Positions 44,116 through 52,235 of a stretch of 64,000 bases of DNA are shown here, one piece after another. A program made the position numbers and the translations under genes. Source of the DNA: Clostridiales bacterium UBA1701 (GTDB lineage Bacteria > Bacillota > Clostridia > Oscillospirales > Oscillospiraceae). The notes under the pieces were generated by a model. It was not told where the DNA came from, ran no database searches, and saw only the letters and a list, made by a program, of their open reading frames with translations. The stretch is taken from the NCBI GenBank assembly GCA_002320035.1, contig DCJL01000017.1, positions 37,479 to 101,478 on the forward strand. The letters are read 5' to 3'. Positions within the stretch are counted from its first letter, which is position 1. The number at the start of each line of letters is the position of its first letter.

Positions 44116-45834
44116 TTAGTCCTTAGTCTTCAGGTAACGGTCCATTAGGCAACCGCCATCTAAGTACTTTGCAGTAACACACATCTTGCACCTTTTGCAT
44201 TTCTTATCGTTGATGTAATAGGTATCACCGATAATAGAGATGGCACCGAATCTACAAAGGGACTCACACTTTAAGCACTTACGGCAAGCATTAAATTTCT
44301 TGATCTGATAACCAATCATTCTCTGCAAGTCATCGTGCTTTGCTACATTCATTGTTTTAACTTTTACCGCATATTCAAATCCGTCCTGTGAGAAGGGTTG
44401 AATTGAAATAATCGGCACATTAGTCTTAATGTCTACAACGATTGTTTCGTTGATTAACTTGCGACCAAGCTCGGGGGCTATTCTTCCAAAGGGTGTAAAC
44501 AAACCAATAAGGCAATCATCTACCGGTCGCTTCAGTTGATATACTTTAGCATTTTCTTCGGTTGTGCAGTTGGTAAATTTAATCTTTACATCAGATGCTG
44601 CTGCCACACCGTTACCACCCTGACGAGCTTTCCACTTGCCAGAGTTAATATACTCTTCGGGGTCGGGCTTTCCGATGCGCTTTGCAAAATCAATCAGGAA
44701 ACTATGCCACTTCTCATACTGCTCAGGCATATATATCTGAGAAAGGAATTCTGCACGAATGTTATTGTTCGGGCAACACCAACAGCCAACACGATCGTAT
44801 CCCAAACGATATGCATCATTAAATTCAACTTCTTCACCGAGAAGATAAAGCCAAATATCAATATCTTTCCAGAAGAAGATAGGTGTTGCAACCGTCTGCT
44901 GCTGAATCTTTGTAGACTCAGCATTATCTTCTATTCGGTTGTATTTACTTCTGCTTACGGATTCGCATTTGCGGATGCCGTAGTAAGTCAGAATACTCTT
45001 ATCTCTGTAAAGGCTAGAAATAACGCGAGAAATAGGTCCTGTCTTAAACATAAAACAGCACCAACGAAGCATTCTTGCCGGAGGTCCAATGTCCTCACAG
45101 ACCTCGTAGAAATTCTGCTCCTTATTTTTGGCAACCTTGAAGATAGCCTTAGGATTATTCTTCTTAAATCGCTCAGCATATTCAATCGTGAACGGGAACT
45201 CAAGGGTGGTATTACCGAAGATATGTACAAGACTAGGATCCGAAAGTGCTTTTACCACTAGATCAGCGGTTACCGTGGAATCCTTACCACCGGAGAAGGA
45301 CAGAACAATGTTTTCACGAGGGTATTTAGCTGCCGACTCCTGAATAAAGATATTTGCTTCATACTTCAGGTAATCAAGGCGACCTTGGTTCGCTCTGATA
45401 AAGGTTGCTATGTTCTTATTAAAGAAATCGTAGTTATTCTGTTCCTTGTATTTTTCGAGTTGTTCTCTGATATACGCGGCTGAATACTTCTTATACCACG
45501 CAGCAGTTACAACTATAGGTTTTCCATCTATATAATAGCGATTATTTGACGCCCATACGCTTTTTTTGATATAGGCAAGTGGCTTGTCCGAGAGAATTTC
45601 TAAAAGCAAACGCTCTTCCGGGAATACAGGTCTTAAGTCTGCAACTAGATACGATGTATTACCACCACAAAGAGGACAAGTATCACGGTCTGCGCCGTTT
45701 ACTGCTTTGATAAGCGGAACCTTGCATTTATCACACCAGTGCAGTTCATAAGGAATATCTTCCTCGGTCTTTATTCCGCAAACACTGCAAATTTCTTCAT
45801 CGGTTTCACGGTTACAATTCTTGCACCACACCAA
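44116..45834 (-). CDS. dndC: DndC-like PAPS-reductase-family sulfurtransferase with zinc and ferredoxin domains
   Basis: 572 residues from TTG with GGAGGTGAT upstream. Residues 1-65 hold several Cys pairs (CKNC, CSVC, CDKC, CPLC), i.e. zinc ribbons. The ATP-pyrophosphatase core has the PP-loop SFSGGKDST (about 178-186), then WCCFMFK and GCWCCPNN, Fe-S/Cys motifs. The C-terminus has ferredoxin-like CRKCLKCESLC and CKRCKMC (about 515-560). DndC activates the DNA backbone and transfers sulfur. The added ferredoxin part, as in archaeal PAPS-reductase relatives, is unlike classical DndC. First gene of the operon. Confidence 0.8.
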   Translation of the reverse strand: MVWCKNCNRETDEEICSVCGIKTEEDIPYELHWCDKCKVPLIKAVNGADRDTCPLCGGNTSYLVADLRPVFPEERLLLEILSDKPLAYIKKSVWASNNRYYIDGKPIVVTAAWYKKYSAAYIREQLEKYKEQNNYDFFNKNIATFIRANQGRLDYLKYEANIFIQESAAKYPRENIVLSFSGGKDSTVTADLVVKALSDPSLVHIFGNTTLEFPFTIEYAERFKKNNPKAIFKVAKNKEQNFYEVCEDIGPPARMLRWCCFMFKTGPISRVISSLYRDKSILTYYGIRKCESVSRSKYNRIEDNAESTKIQQQTVATPIFFWKDIDIWLYLLGEEVEFNDAYRLGYDRVGCWCCPNNNIRAEFLSQIYMPEQYEKWHSFLIDFAKRIGKPDPEEYINSGKWKARQGGNGVAAASDVKIKFTNCTTEENAKVYQLKRPVDDCLIGLFTPFGRIAPELGRKLINETIVVDIKTNVPIISIQPFSQDGFEYAVKVKTMNVAKHDDLQRMIGYQIKKFNACRKCLKCESLCRFGAISIIGDTYYINDKKCKRCKMCVTAKYLDGGCLMDRYLKTKD

Positions 45835-45868
45835 TAATCACCTCCGTTCTAACAATATCACATTTTAT

Positions 45869-45888
45869 GTCCGATAAAACGGACATTG
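45869..45888. promoter_or_regulatory. Inverted repeat upstream of the defence operon
   Basis: ATGTCCG-ATAAAA-CGGACAT lies 35 nt upstream of the dndC-like start and 15 nt inside the junction with the IS3 element. Its spacing suits an operator over the operon promoter region. Confidence 0.5.
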
Positions 45889-45933
45889 TGGTGACACGCC
45901 CCCTGTCAAGTAGACATTTTTTGTGGACACCTG

Positions 45934-46953
45934 TTATGCGGTATAAGCATAACGGACTTCCATTGGGGTTTGTCCTGTCTTGAGCTGTATTCGCTCATTG
46001 TTGTAAAAATAAATATATTCATCCACAAGTTCTTTGGCTTCGTCAAAGGTTTGTGGCTTTGCTCTGTAAATACACTCTGTCTTCAGCATGCTGAAGAAGT
46101 TTTCGGCGCAGGCATTGTCGTAGGGACACCCAACCGATGACATAGACGGTTTAATACCGTTTGCTTTGGCAACGTTGTAATATGCCTGAGAGGTGTATTG
46201 AAATCCATTGTCACTGTGCAGGATAAGCTCTCCGGAGGGCTTGGCGTTTTTCACTGCCGCACGTACCGTTTCAATCACCAAACTTGCCGGCATTTGCGTT
46301 GCATATTTGTAGCCCACAATACTGTTGTCATACAGATCCTTAATCATAGAAAGATACAAGAAACCCTGCTTTGTTTGTATGTAGGAAATATCTGTTACCC
46401 ACTTTTCATTCGGTCTCGTTGCCTTAAAGTTTCTCATCAATTCATTGTTGTAATGGGTATAGGTGTTACAATCATAATGACGAAACCGTTTGCGTTTTCG
46501 TATAGCCAACAAGTTGTATTTGCGCATAATTCGCAAAACTGCTTTGTGGTTGATGACAAGCCCTGTTTCTCTCAGCAGCCACATCTTAACACGGCGATAA
46601 CCGTAGGTTCTATGCGCTTTTCCATGGCATTCCACGATTAAATCCGCAATTACTTTGTCCTTGTCAGGTTCATCTTTTCGCTTCAACCATTTGTAATATC
46701 CGCTACGGGATACTTCCAGCAGCTTGCAGAGTTCTTCGACCGTAAAACGATCTCTGAACCTATGAATCACTTTGTACCGGAGTTCTTTGCATCCCACCTT
46801 TCGCACTCTTCCCGAAAAGCCCGTAATACCTCGTTTTCCATTTCTAATTGGCGTATCTTTTCTTCTGGTGTGTTCGGCTGCGGCTTTCTCGGTCTGCCTC
46901 TTTTGCGGGCACTTAGTCCTTCTTCTCCTCGCTTTTGGTAGTCCTGAAACCAC
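45934..46953 (-). CDS. IS3-family transposase OrfB (DDE catalytic part)
   Basis: HTH_21 domain then an rve integrase core with the catalytic triad: Asp in EKWVTDISYI, Asp in LILHSDNGFQYTS, and Glu in CAENFFSMLKTE. The first ~55 residues of the frame overlap orfA and are probably not translated separately; the active protein would be an OrfAB frameshift fusion. Catalytic residues look intact. Confidence 0.88.
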   Translation of the reverse strand: MVSGLPKARRRRTKCPQKRQTEKAAAEHTRRKDTPIRNGKRGITGFSGRVRKVGCKELRYKVIHRFRDRFTVEELCKLLEVSRSGYYKWLKRKDEPDKDKVIADLIVECHGKAHRTYGYRRVKMWLLRETGLVINHKAVLRIMRKYNLLAIRKRKRFRHYDCNTYTHYNNELMRNFKATRPNEKWVTDISYIQTKQGFLYLSMIKDLYDNSIVGYKYATQMPASLVIETVRAAVKNAKPSGELILHSDNGFQYTSQAYYNVAKANGIKPSMSSVGCPYDNACAENFFSMLKTECIYRAKPQTFDEAKELVDEYIYFYNNERIQLKTGQTPMEVRYAYTA

Positions 46954-47237
46954 TGCTTGAGCATACGGTATTGGATGCCGGTTTCTCTCGTCAGATCAGC
47001 AACGGATATACCATCCTCAAAGTGGCGTTTAATTACTTTTCGCTTGTATTCTGCTGAGTAATATTTTGTGTTTTTTAGCGATTCCTTACCGTTTTGACGG
47101 TAGTCGCGAAGAATGTAACACAGATAGCTTTTTCTGATGTCATATTCCTCACAAATCGCTTTTAATGTCTTATGGTTTTCCTCATGCTCTCGAATGATGG
47201 TAATCTTTTCTTCGTAACTAAACTGGTATTTTCCCAT
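46767..47237 (-). CDS. IS3-family transposase OrfA (HTH part)
   Basis: 156 residues with two HTH units (FSYEEKITIIREHEENHKTLKAICEEYDI and YSAEYKRKVIKRHFEDGISVADLTRETGI) and a C-terminal leucine-zipper-like coil (EEKIRQLEMENEVLRAF). Binds IS ends and fuses to OrfB by -1 frameshifting in this family. The overlap with orfB spans 187 nt. Confidence 0.88.
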   Translation of the reverse strand: MGKYQFSYEEKITIIREHEENHKTLKAICEEYDIRKSYLCYILRDYRQNGKESLKNTKYYSAEYKRKVIKRHFEDGISVADLTRETGIQYRMLKQWFQDYQKRGEEGLSARKRGRPRKPQPNTPEEKIRQLEMENEVLRAFREECERWDAKNSGTK

Positions 47238-47323
47238 TTTCCTTCAACTCCTTGACTCTTTTATTATACATCAAGGTGTCCAATATTTTAATGTCTACTT
47301 TTTAGGTATCATATCATGGTTAG

Positions 47324-48631
47324 CTAATAATCTTTAATCTTATTAATCTGTTCTATTGCATACAGCGGCAGATTCAAAAGCCAATCTTCCTTCTTATAAT
47401 CAGCCATTGAAGTACGAACAGACAATTCAGGTTCAAACCTCTCTCGATAGGTTTTGAGACTCTTTGCTCTCAGGTTCGTTTCGGCTTTTACTTCAATAGG
47501 AACAATCTGTTCACCGGTATCAACGACAAAATCAATTTCGCAAGAGCCTCTGTCATTGGTGTAATAGTAAATGCCTAAATCTTCAATCGTTTTTAATTGC
47601 TGGCAAACATATTGTTCGGTCAAAGCTCCTTTGAATTCAACGAAAAGGTCATCGCCGTCAAGAAGTGTACGCTGACGAAGACCTGTCATACATCCGAGGA
47701 GTCCAACATCGACTATGAAAAGTTTGAATGCTTTCAAATCCTCATAAGCTTTCAACGGAATGCCTGCCGCATTCACACGACTGACCTTGTGCACAAGTCC
47801 GCAATCGGAAAGCCACATAATCGCAGTTTCATATTCTCTTGCTCTGCCGCCTTCACGGACAAGACCATAAATAAACTTCTTATTTTCTCTTGCGAGCTGC
47901 GACGGAATACTGTTCCAAAGCATACGGATTTTCGGGACAATCTCGTTCGGTGCGTGTTTTGAGAAGTCTTGTTCGTATGCCGCAAGGATTCTTTTCTGAA
48001 TCGCACGAACCTCATTGAAATCTTTACTTTCGGCAAAACTTTGAACTGCTTCCGGCATACCGCCGACAAAATAGTAGTGTTTCAATGCGTCAATATATGT
48101 TTGCTTAAAGCTTGTGATCATTTCATAATCCTGCTTTTTCAAAAGCTCTGCAAAGCGTTCGTTGCCGGTTGCCATTAAAAACTCACCGAAAGAGAGAGGA
48201 TAGAGCTTTAAGAAATCGACCTTGCCGACAGGGAATGAGGTGCCCTGATGTAAAGCAATTCCCAAAAGAGAACCGGCGCATACAATGTGATACTGCGGGG
48301 CGTTCTCATAAAAATATTTAAGAGAAGCAAGTGCTCTCGGAACTTCTTGAACCTCGTCAAAAATCAGCAGGGTGTTGTCCGGATTGATTTTGCGTCCGGC
48401 ATACAATTCCAGTCCCATAATCAGACGGTCTGTATCCAAGTCTGCTGAAAACAAATCCGCCATTCTTGAATTGGAATCGAAGTTAATATATACAGTATCC
48501 GCATAAGCCTGTTTACCAAACTCCTTCATCAGCCAAGTCTTGCCGACCTGTCTTGCACCTTCAATAATCAACGGCTTGCGGCGCTTACTGTTTTTCCATT
48601 TATATAATTTTTCAATCGCAATTCGGTACAT
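47324..48631 (-). CDS. DUF4143 AAA ATPase
   Basis: 435 residues. AAA_14 domain with Walker A EGARQVGKTWLMKEFG (about 24-39) and Walker B LLIFDEVQEVP, then DUF4143 with a PD-(D/E)XK-like signature near the end (CEIDFVVDTGEQIVPIEVKAE). Widespread accessory ATPases of unknown role, often on mobile DNA. It starts about 270 nt downstream of tnpV, across a palindrome. Confidence 0.85.
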   Translation of the reverse strand: MYRIAIEKLYKWKNSKRRKPLIIEGARQVGKTWLMKEFGKQAYADTVYINFDSNSRMADLFSADLDTDRLIMGLELYAGRKINPDNTLLIFDEVQEVPRALASLKYFYENAPQYHIVCAGSLLGIALHQGTSFPVGKVDFLKLYPLSFGEFLMATGNERFAELLKKQDYEMITSFKQTYIDALKHYYFVGGMPEAVQSFAESKDFNEVRAIQKRILAAYEQDFSKHAPNEIVPKIRMLWNSIPSQLARENKKFIYGLVREGGRAREYETAIMWLSDCGLVHKVSRVNAAGIPLKAYEDLKAFKLFIVDVGLLGCMTGLRQRTLLDGDDLFVEFKGALTEQYVCQQLKTIEDLGIYYYTNDRGSCEIDFVVDTGEQIVPIEVKAETNLRAKSLKTYRERFEPELSVRTSMADYKKEDWLLNLPLYAIEQINKIKDY

Positions 48632-48783
48632 ACTGCACCCCCATATTATAAATCAGTATTAGTATATCACTATATGCCAAAAAATGCAACGATTATTTGA
48701 ACATTAAATCCGTTTTTTACATCGAACTTAGTGAAAACGCTCTTACTTTATTAATTCTGTTATTCCAAAGTATTATCTCAAAG

Positions 48784-48812
48784 TCCCAAAGTATCAATTT
48801 GATACTTTGGGA
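48784..48812. repeat. Long perfect inverted repeat upstream of the DUF4143 gene
   Basis: TCCCAAAGTATCA / TGATACTTTGGGA, 13-bp arms around ATT. It lies in the 274-nt gap between the tnpV-like stop and the DUF4143 start. No T-run follows on either strand, so an operator is as likely as a terminator. Nothing else was recognised in this gap. Confidence 0.55.
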
Positions 48813-48905
48813 TAGCTATGAAAATAAAAAATCAGTACCAACGATGAATTAAGTTCAAAGTTGGCACTGATTGTAATTAGATAAGCAGATAATATGGCTT
48901 ATTCG

Positions 48906-49289
48906 TTATAATTGCCCATATATGACTTCATTATTTACCATTTCTGCCGCTCTGTTTCGAATATTATTCATTCTCCTCACCCATACCATATTGTCGACGG
49001 CTTTGAGTTGTTCGGTTACGCCTTCCTTTTCGGCGAGTTCTTTTACCAGCCGGAGAAAAAGTTGTTGCGCCTGTTCTTCAATGTCTGCAAGATACGAATC
49101 AAGTTTGCCGGATGTGAGTAAATTGTAGTACAGCACCTTATGATGTTGTTTCATATATCGTTTGTGCCTTAATGCCCACACGCCGATATTCCCCGTTTGT
49201 GTTTCCGCCGGTAATGACAAGTCTGGCAAAGCATAGTCGCCAATCTGTGTATAAGTACCGCCGAATTGTTCAAATAATGTGTCAGTCAT
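48906..49289 (-). CDS. TnpV-family transposon-encoded protein
   Basis: 127 residues starting MTDTLFEQFGGTYTQIGDYALPDLSLP, the conserved opening of TnpV proteins of Tn4451-type clostridial elements. The start at 49289 has a CCTCCT-complement (AGGAGG) ribosome binding site; the longer in-frame start is discarded. The conserved RHKRYMKQHHKVLYYNLLTSGKLDSYL follows. Role in transposition unproven. Confidence 0.85.
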   Translation of the reverse strand: MTDTLFEQFGGTYTQIGDYALPDLSLPAETQTGNIGVWALRHKRYMKQHHKVLYYNLLTSGKLDSYLADIEEQAQQLFLRLVKELAEKEGVTEQLKAVDNMVWVRRMNNIRNRAAEMVNNEVIYGQL

Positions 49290-49356
49290 AGTAAAACCTC
49301 CTTTGATAATTGAATTGTACCAAAAGAGGTTTTCTTTTTCGAATGTGCGATTTATA

Positions 49357-49390
49357 AAAAAGAAAGAGCGAGACTTCAAATCTCGCTCAG
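49357..49390 (-). terminator. Terminator after the YjzC-like gene
   Basis: GAGCGAGA / TCTCGCTC with a 7-nt loop (49366-49388). On the minus strand it is followed by TTTCTTTTTT. Confidence 0.8.
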
Positions 49391-49404
49391 TCTGGTAGAG
49401 CTAT

Positions 49405-49569
49405 TTACTTTTTCTGCCAACCATTTCCGGGTTTCTGCGTAGGTGGTAACCTATCCCCTGAATCAATATGAACAATTCTCGGATCATTCACTTGTCCACC
49501 ACGAGGACCAACCTCGATATAAGTCCCAGGCCGCTGATTGTCAGTGCCAGGTTTAATAGGCTTTGGCAT
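49405..49569 (-). CDS. YjzC-like small protein
   Basis: 54 residues, MPKPIKPGTDNQRPGTYIEVGPRGGQ..., matching the short YjzC family (FKPG...G.Y.E.G..G..V.DP). The start at 49569 has AAGGAGGTCACC upstream; the in-frame extension to 49629 is not used. Glycine- and proline-rich, probably soluble; function unknown. Confidence 0.7.
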   Translation of the reverse strand: MPKPIKPGTDNQRPGTYIEVGPRGGQVNDPRIVHIDSGDRLPPTQKPGNGWQKK

Positions 49570-49720
49570 TTGGTGACCTCCTTCCCTTAAAGATGTATAT
49601 ATTATACCATATATGTGGTACAAAATCAATACTCACATCACAATATATAGTGTTTTAATGCTATTCTATTTTTACAAGCTTTCAAAATAAACTTATTTCT
49701 GCAATATAGCATTATAAATA

Positions 49721-50317
49721 TCAACGATCGTTTTCTGCTACTTTCATACTATAAATCACTTGCCAGCGGGGGAATTCCTGAAGCACCCGGATATGCCAAT
49801 CGGATTTTCGGGTGATAGTGCGAAAGTATTTTGAACAGCAGAATTCTATCAAGTAGACTTTCGGAATGTGATTCATATTGTTTCTTTTGAATGCTTTAAG
49901 ATGTCCTTTCTTGCACCAATTATTGATTGACGTTGTGCCGTAGCCGATTACTTTTGAAATTTCGCTTGTGGTCAGCACATCGGGATATTGTGCAAAAAGT
50001 TCCGTGTAATACAGCTTCATATTTTCAAGAACCTGTTCGGGTACTTCGGTTTTCATTTTCACGGTATAGTTCCCCTTGTACCACCCAGCCGGTGCTGAAT
50101 AGGATTCGGGAAATACTTTTCTCTTTTCAAGATATGTAATAACATCCGCCTTTTTGATTTTGTAACAGCGAGTTTTCTTGCCCGTGTATTCGCACGGTAT
50201 CTTTCCGCTGCGAAGCAAATACAAAGCCGTTGATTTACTAATGTGGCAGATTTGATAGAGTTGGTCTTTGGTAATAATATCGGGAATCGAATCCCAGTTA
50301 ATTGTGGTTTCATTCAT
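49721..50317 (-). CDS. Tandem HTH (excisionase/MerR-like) DNA-binding protein
   Basis: 198 residues with two helix-turn-helix units: residues 15-60 (ITKDQLYQICHISKSTALYLLRSGKIPCEYTGKKTRCYKIKKADV) and about 110-150 (LTTSEISKVIGYGTTSINNWCKKGHLKAFKRN). It lies next to the right end of the element, 270 nt from attR. Such proteins may act as directionality or copy-control factors. It is a second candidate excisionase besides the one at 29929. Confidence 0.7.
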   Translation of the reverse strand: MNETTINWDSIPDIITKDQLYQICHISKSTALYLLRSGKIPCEYTGKKTRCYKIKKADVITYLEKRKVFPESYSAPAGWYKGNYTVKMKTEVPEQVLENMKLYYTELFAQYPDVLTTSEISKVIGYGTTSINNWCKKGHLKAFKRNNMNHIPKVYLIEFCCSKYFRTITRKSDWHIRVLQEFPRWQVIYSMKVAENDR

Positions 50318-50391
50318 AGCAATACACCTCGTAAGTATTTTAATCGGTGCAGGTTTTCCCCGTGTATTGCCGTTGTTGATGTGTTTATACT

Positions 50392-50433
50392 GTTCTTTCC
50401 GCAGTTCTTTCCAAAATAGTGCCTGTTCTTTCC
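50392..50433 (+). repeat. Three GTTCTTTCC arm-site candidates, right end
   Basis: Copies at 50392-50400, 50404-50412 and 50425-50433, in direct orientation, about 160-200 nt from the right core. They match the left-end copies. The 50318-50589 region otherwise shows no gene. Confidence 0.65.
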
Positions 50434-50589
50434 AAAAACAGCGAAAATGCCGTTATTCGAACTTTCCTTTATTTATCGGGATTTCAGCGGCACAACCGTC
50501 AAAAAGTCTTTAATATCAAGCATTTTCGGCGAATACGAAGTATCCCGAAACTGCCTTCAAAAATCGCTAAACAGCCATTAACCCATAAA

Positions 50590-50651
50590 ACTCGAAATCG
50601 TTTTGTCGGTGATGAGCCGGCACGTGGGTTCGAATCCCACGCCCTCCGCCA
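50590..50651 (+). pseudogene. tRNA-Ser(CGA) 3' half no. 2 (attR of the younger element)
   Basis: Begins with the core ACTCGAAAT (50590-50598). It continues with the anticodon stem strand TCGTT, a variable arm GTCGG/CCGGC, T arm GTGGG-TTCGAAT-CCCAC, acceptor GCCCTCC, G and CCA. It pairs perfectly with the 5' half at 24363. The preceding DNA does not encode a tRNA 5' part, so it is silent unless the element excises. Confidence 0.9.
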
Positions 50652-50655
50652 GCGA

Positions 50656-50708
50656 AAAACCCAGTCATATCAAGGCTTTGCGCCCATATGACTGGGCTTT
50701 TCTTTTTT
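50656..50708. terminator. Terminator between tRNA 3' half and decayed integrase
   Basis: CCCAGTCATAT and ATATGACTGGG (50660-50670, 50686-50696) followed by CTTTTCTTTTTT. It holds the same position behind the tRNA as the terminator at 24634. Confidence 0.8.
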
Positions 50709-51923
50709 CAAACGTACATCGGTGAACATGATTTCCGGCAAGGACTCCCGTGCGCCATCCGGCCTGTGCGGTGTCCGGCAAGCTGAGGATGTTGTCCATC
50801 ACATTTACGAACGTGAGCTTGGACTTATAGTCCAGATGGCTGTAGATGTTCGCCGTGGTGCTGATGTCGCTGTGGCCCAGCCATTCCTGGATCTGCTTCA
50901 TGGGCACGTCGTTGGCCAGCAACAGCGAAGCGCAGCTGTGCCGGAGATCGTGAAAACGGATATGCCGCAGGCCGTTCTTGTCAAGCAGCTTTGGAAACGC
51001 GGAGGTGAGATAGTGCGGAGAAATGAGCGTTCCCATCTCGTCCACACAGACGTAGTCCAAATACCGCTTGTCATAGCTCCTGCCGCATATGCGCCGGTAT
51101 TCTTCCTGTTGTTTTTTGTGCGCTAACAGCTTTTCCTTAAAGGAGGGACGAGGGGCAGCGTCCGCAGGCTGGATTTTGTTTTTGTGGTATCCTGCGCGAT
51201 CTGGACGTGCTTGCCATCAAGGTTGCAGGACGTGACAATATGACGGATGGTGATGGTGTCGTTCTGGAAGTCAATCGCACTCCACTTCAGCCCAAGGGCT
51301 TCGCTTCTCCGTAGGCCGTAAAAAGCACCCAGGAAGATGGGAATTTCAAGATTTGTCCCTTTGGCGGCAGCAAAGAGCTTTTCAACCTCATCGCTGTCAT
51401 AAAAGCTGCCGATAAAGCGATTCTTTTTAGGCCGTTCCACCTTATCCGCAGGGTTTGTTTGGATCAGGTCAATCTTCACGGCGTATTTCAGCGCCTTATG
51501 GATGTTGGCGTGATAGTGAATGACGGAATTGGGAGTAACGCGCTTCAGCTACTCCATGTAAAACGTCTGGATGTCGGTTGCTTTCAGCTCGCTGAGCGAA
51601 ATGCCCTTGGCCTTGAAGTAGGGAACGATTACACCCTTAACCATATTGGAATAGGACGAATAGGTGGTAACGGCTATCGTAGGCTTTACGATCTCCAGCC
51701 ATTGCAGCATGAAATCCGAAAAAAGGATGCCTTGCTCCAATGGTTTTTCATCCGGCACAAATTCCTTCCGCAGCTCCATGAGCATCTTTTCCGCTTTTTT
51801 CTTATTGTCCTTCACGGGCAGGCCAGTGGGAAACCACTTCGTTTTCCGCTCACCAGCGGCATCGTGGTAGTTCACCACCATATAATAGTTTCCGTTCTTT
51901 TCTTGCAGATGTCCTGCTACCAT
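50665..51923 (-). pseudogene. Decayed tyrosine integrase of the older element
   Basis: A homologue of the integrase at 24778: MVAGHLQEKNGNYYMVVNYH, FYGLRRSEALGLKW, HDLRHSCASLL and LGHSDISTTANIYSHLDY. It is interrupted by an in-frame TAG after TFYME at about 51551 and a 1-nt frameshift near 51148 within RTLPLV-PP. All catalytic residues survive but in separate frames, so no full protein can be made. Its place behind a tRNA-Ser 3' end copies the layout of the younger element. Confidence 0.88.
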
Positions 51924-52011
51924 GCGTATCCTCCTTCTTGTAGAACAATTGGACTTCTGCTGTTGGCTGTTCCCATTGTAATCAGGAGCTGAGCAGAAGT
52001 CCAATGTGCGA

Positions 52012-52233
52012 TTATGGGCTTGTTGGTGCTTTCAGAAAAACTCGCATATAAGAAAGAAGGTGGGCCTTTGGTATCCGATAGGAGCGGCCCACCTTGATGC
52101 ATTCGATTTTATTCTCCCGGATCAGTTTATATCCGGTCTTGGAGCTGACGCCTAAGGCTCTGCTCATTTCCTCTACTGTCAGAATGTCCGGGTACTCTTT
52201 CAGAACAGAACGGTAAACATCACTAAAGCCCAT
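52012..52233 (-). CDS. Excisionase-like HTH protein of the older element
   Basis: 73 residues: GFSDVYRSVLKEYPDILTVEEMSRALGVSSKTGYKLIRENKIECIKVGRSYRIPKAHLLSYM, one excisionase/MerR-type HTH, similar in layout to the gene at 29929. Directly upstream of the decayed integrase. Intact frame. Confidence 0.8.
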   Translation of the reverse strand: MGFSDVYRSVLKEYPDILTVEEMSRALGVSSKTGYKLIRENKIECIKVGRSYRIPKAHLLSYMRVFLKAPTSP

Positions 52234-52235
52234 AA

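Larger units (their letters stand above)
45904..47304 (-). mobile_element. IS3-family insertion sequence
   Basis: About 1.4 kb with two overlapping transposase frames. Imperfect terminal inverted repeats share AAGTAGACATT and, a little inward, GGACACC (45904-45932 and the reverse complement of 47274-47304). No clear 3-4 bp target duplication is visible, so it may be old or may have recombined. It lies between the DUF4143 gene and the promoter region of the defence operon. Confidence 0.85.
24404..50598. mobile_element. Integrative mobilizable element in a tRNA-Ser(CGA) anticodon loop
   Basis: About 26.2 kb, bounded by the 9-bp direct repeat ACTCGAAAT (24395-24403 and 50590-50598) inside the two halves of one tRNA gene. 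GTTCTTTCC motifs cluster at both ends. The DNA is clearly more AT-rich than the ribosomal region. It encodes a tyrosine integrase, excisionase-like HTH proteins, ParB-like protein, RepA-like ATPase, MobC and relaxase, but no VirB4/VirD4 conjugation genes, so it should be mobilizable rather than self-transmissible. Cargo: replacement tRNA-Ser, phosphorothioation-type defence operon, DUF4143 ATPase and an IS3 insertion. Confidence 0.85.

Noticed and set aside
46767..46953. Treating the overlap of orfA and orfB of the IS as a damaging frameshift
   Set aside because: Overlapping frames joined by programmed -1 frameshifting are normal for the IS3 family.
24404..50598. Element considered as a self-transmissible ICE or a prophage
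   Set aside because: No VirB4, VirD4/TcpA or other conjugation genes, and no capsid, terminase or lysis genes. Relaxase, MobC and a putative oriT fit a mobilizable element.
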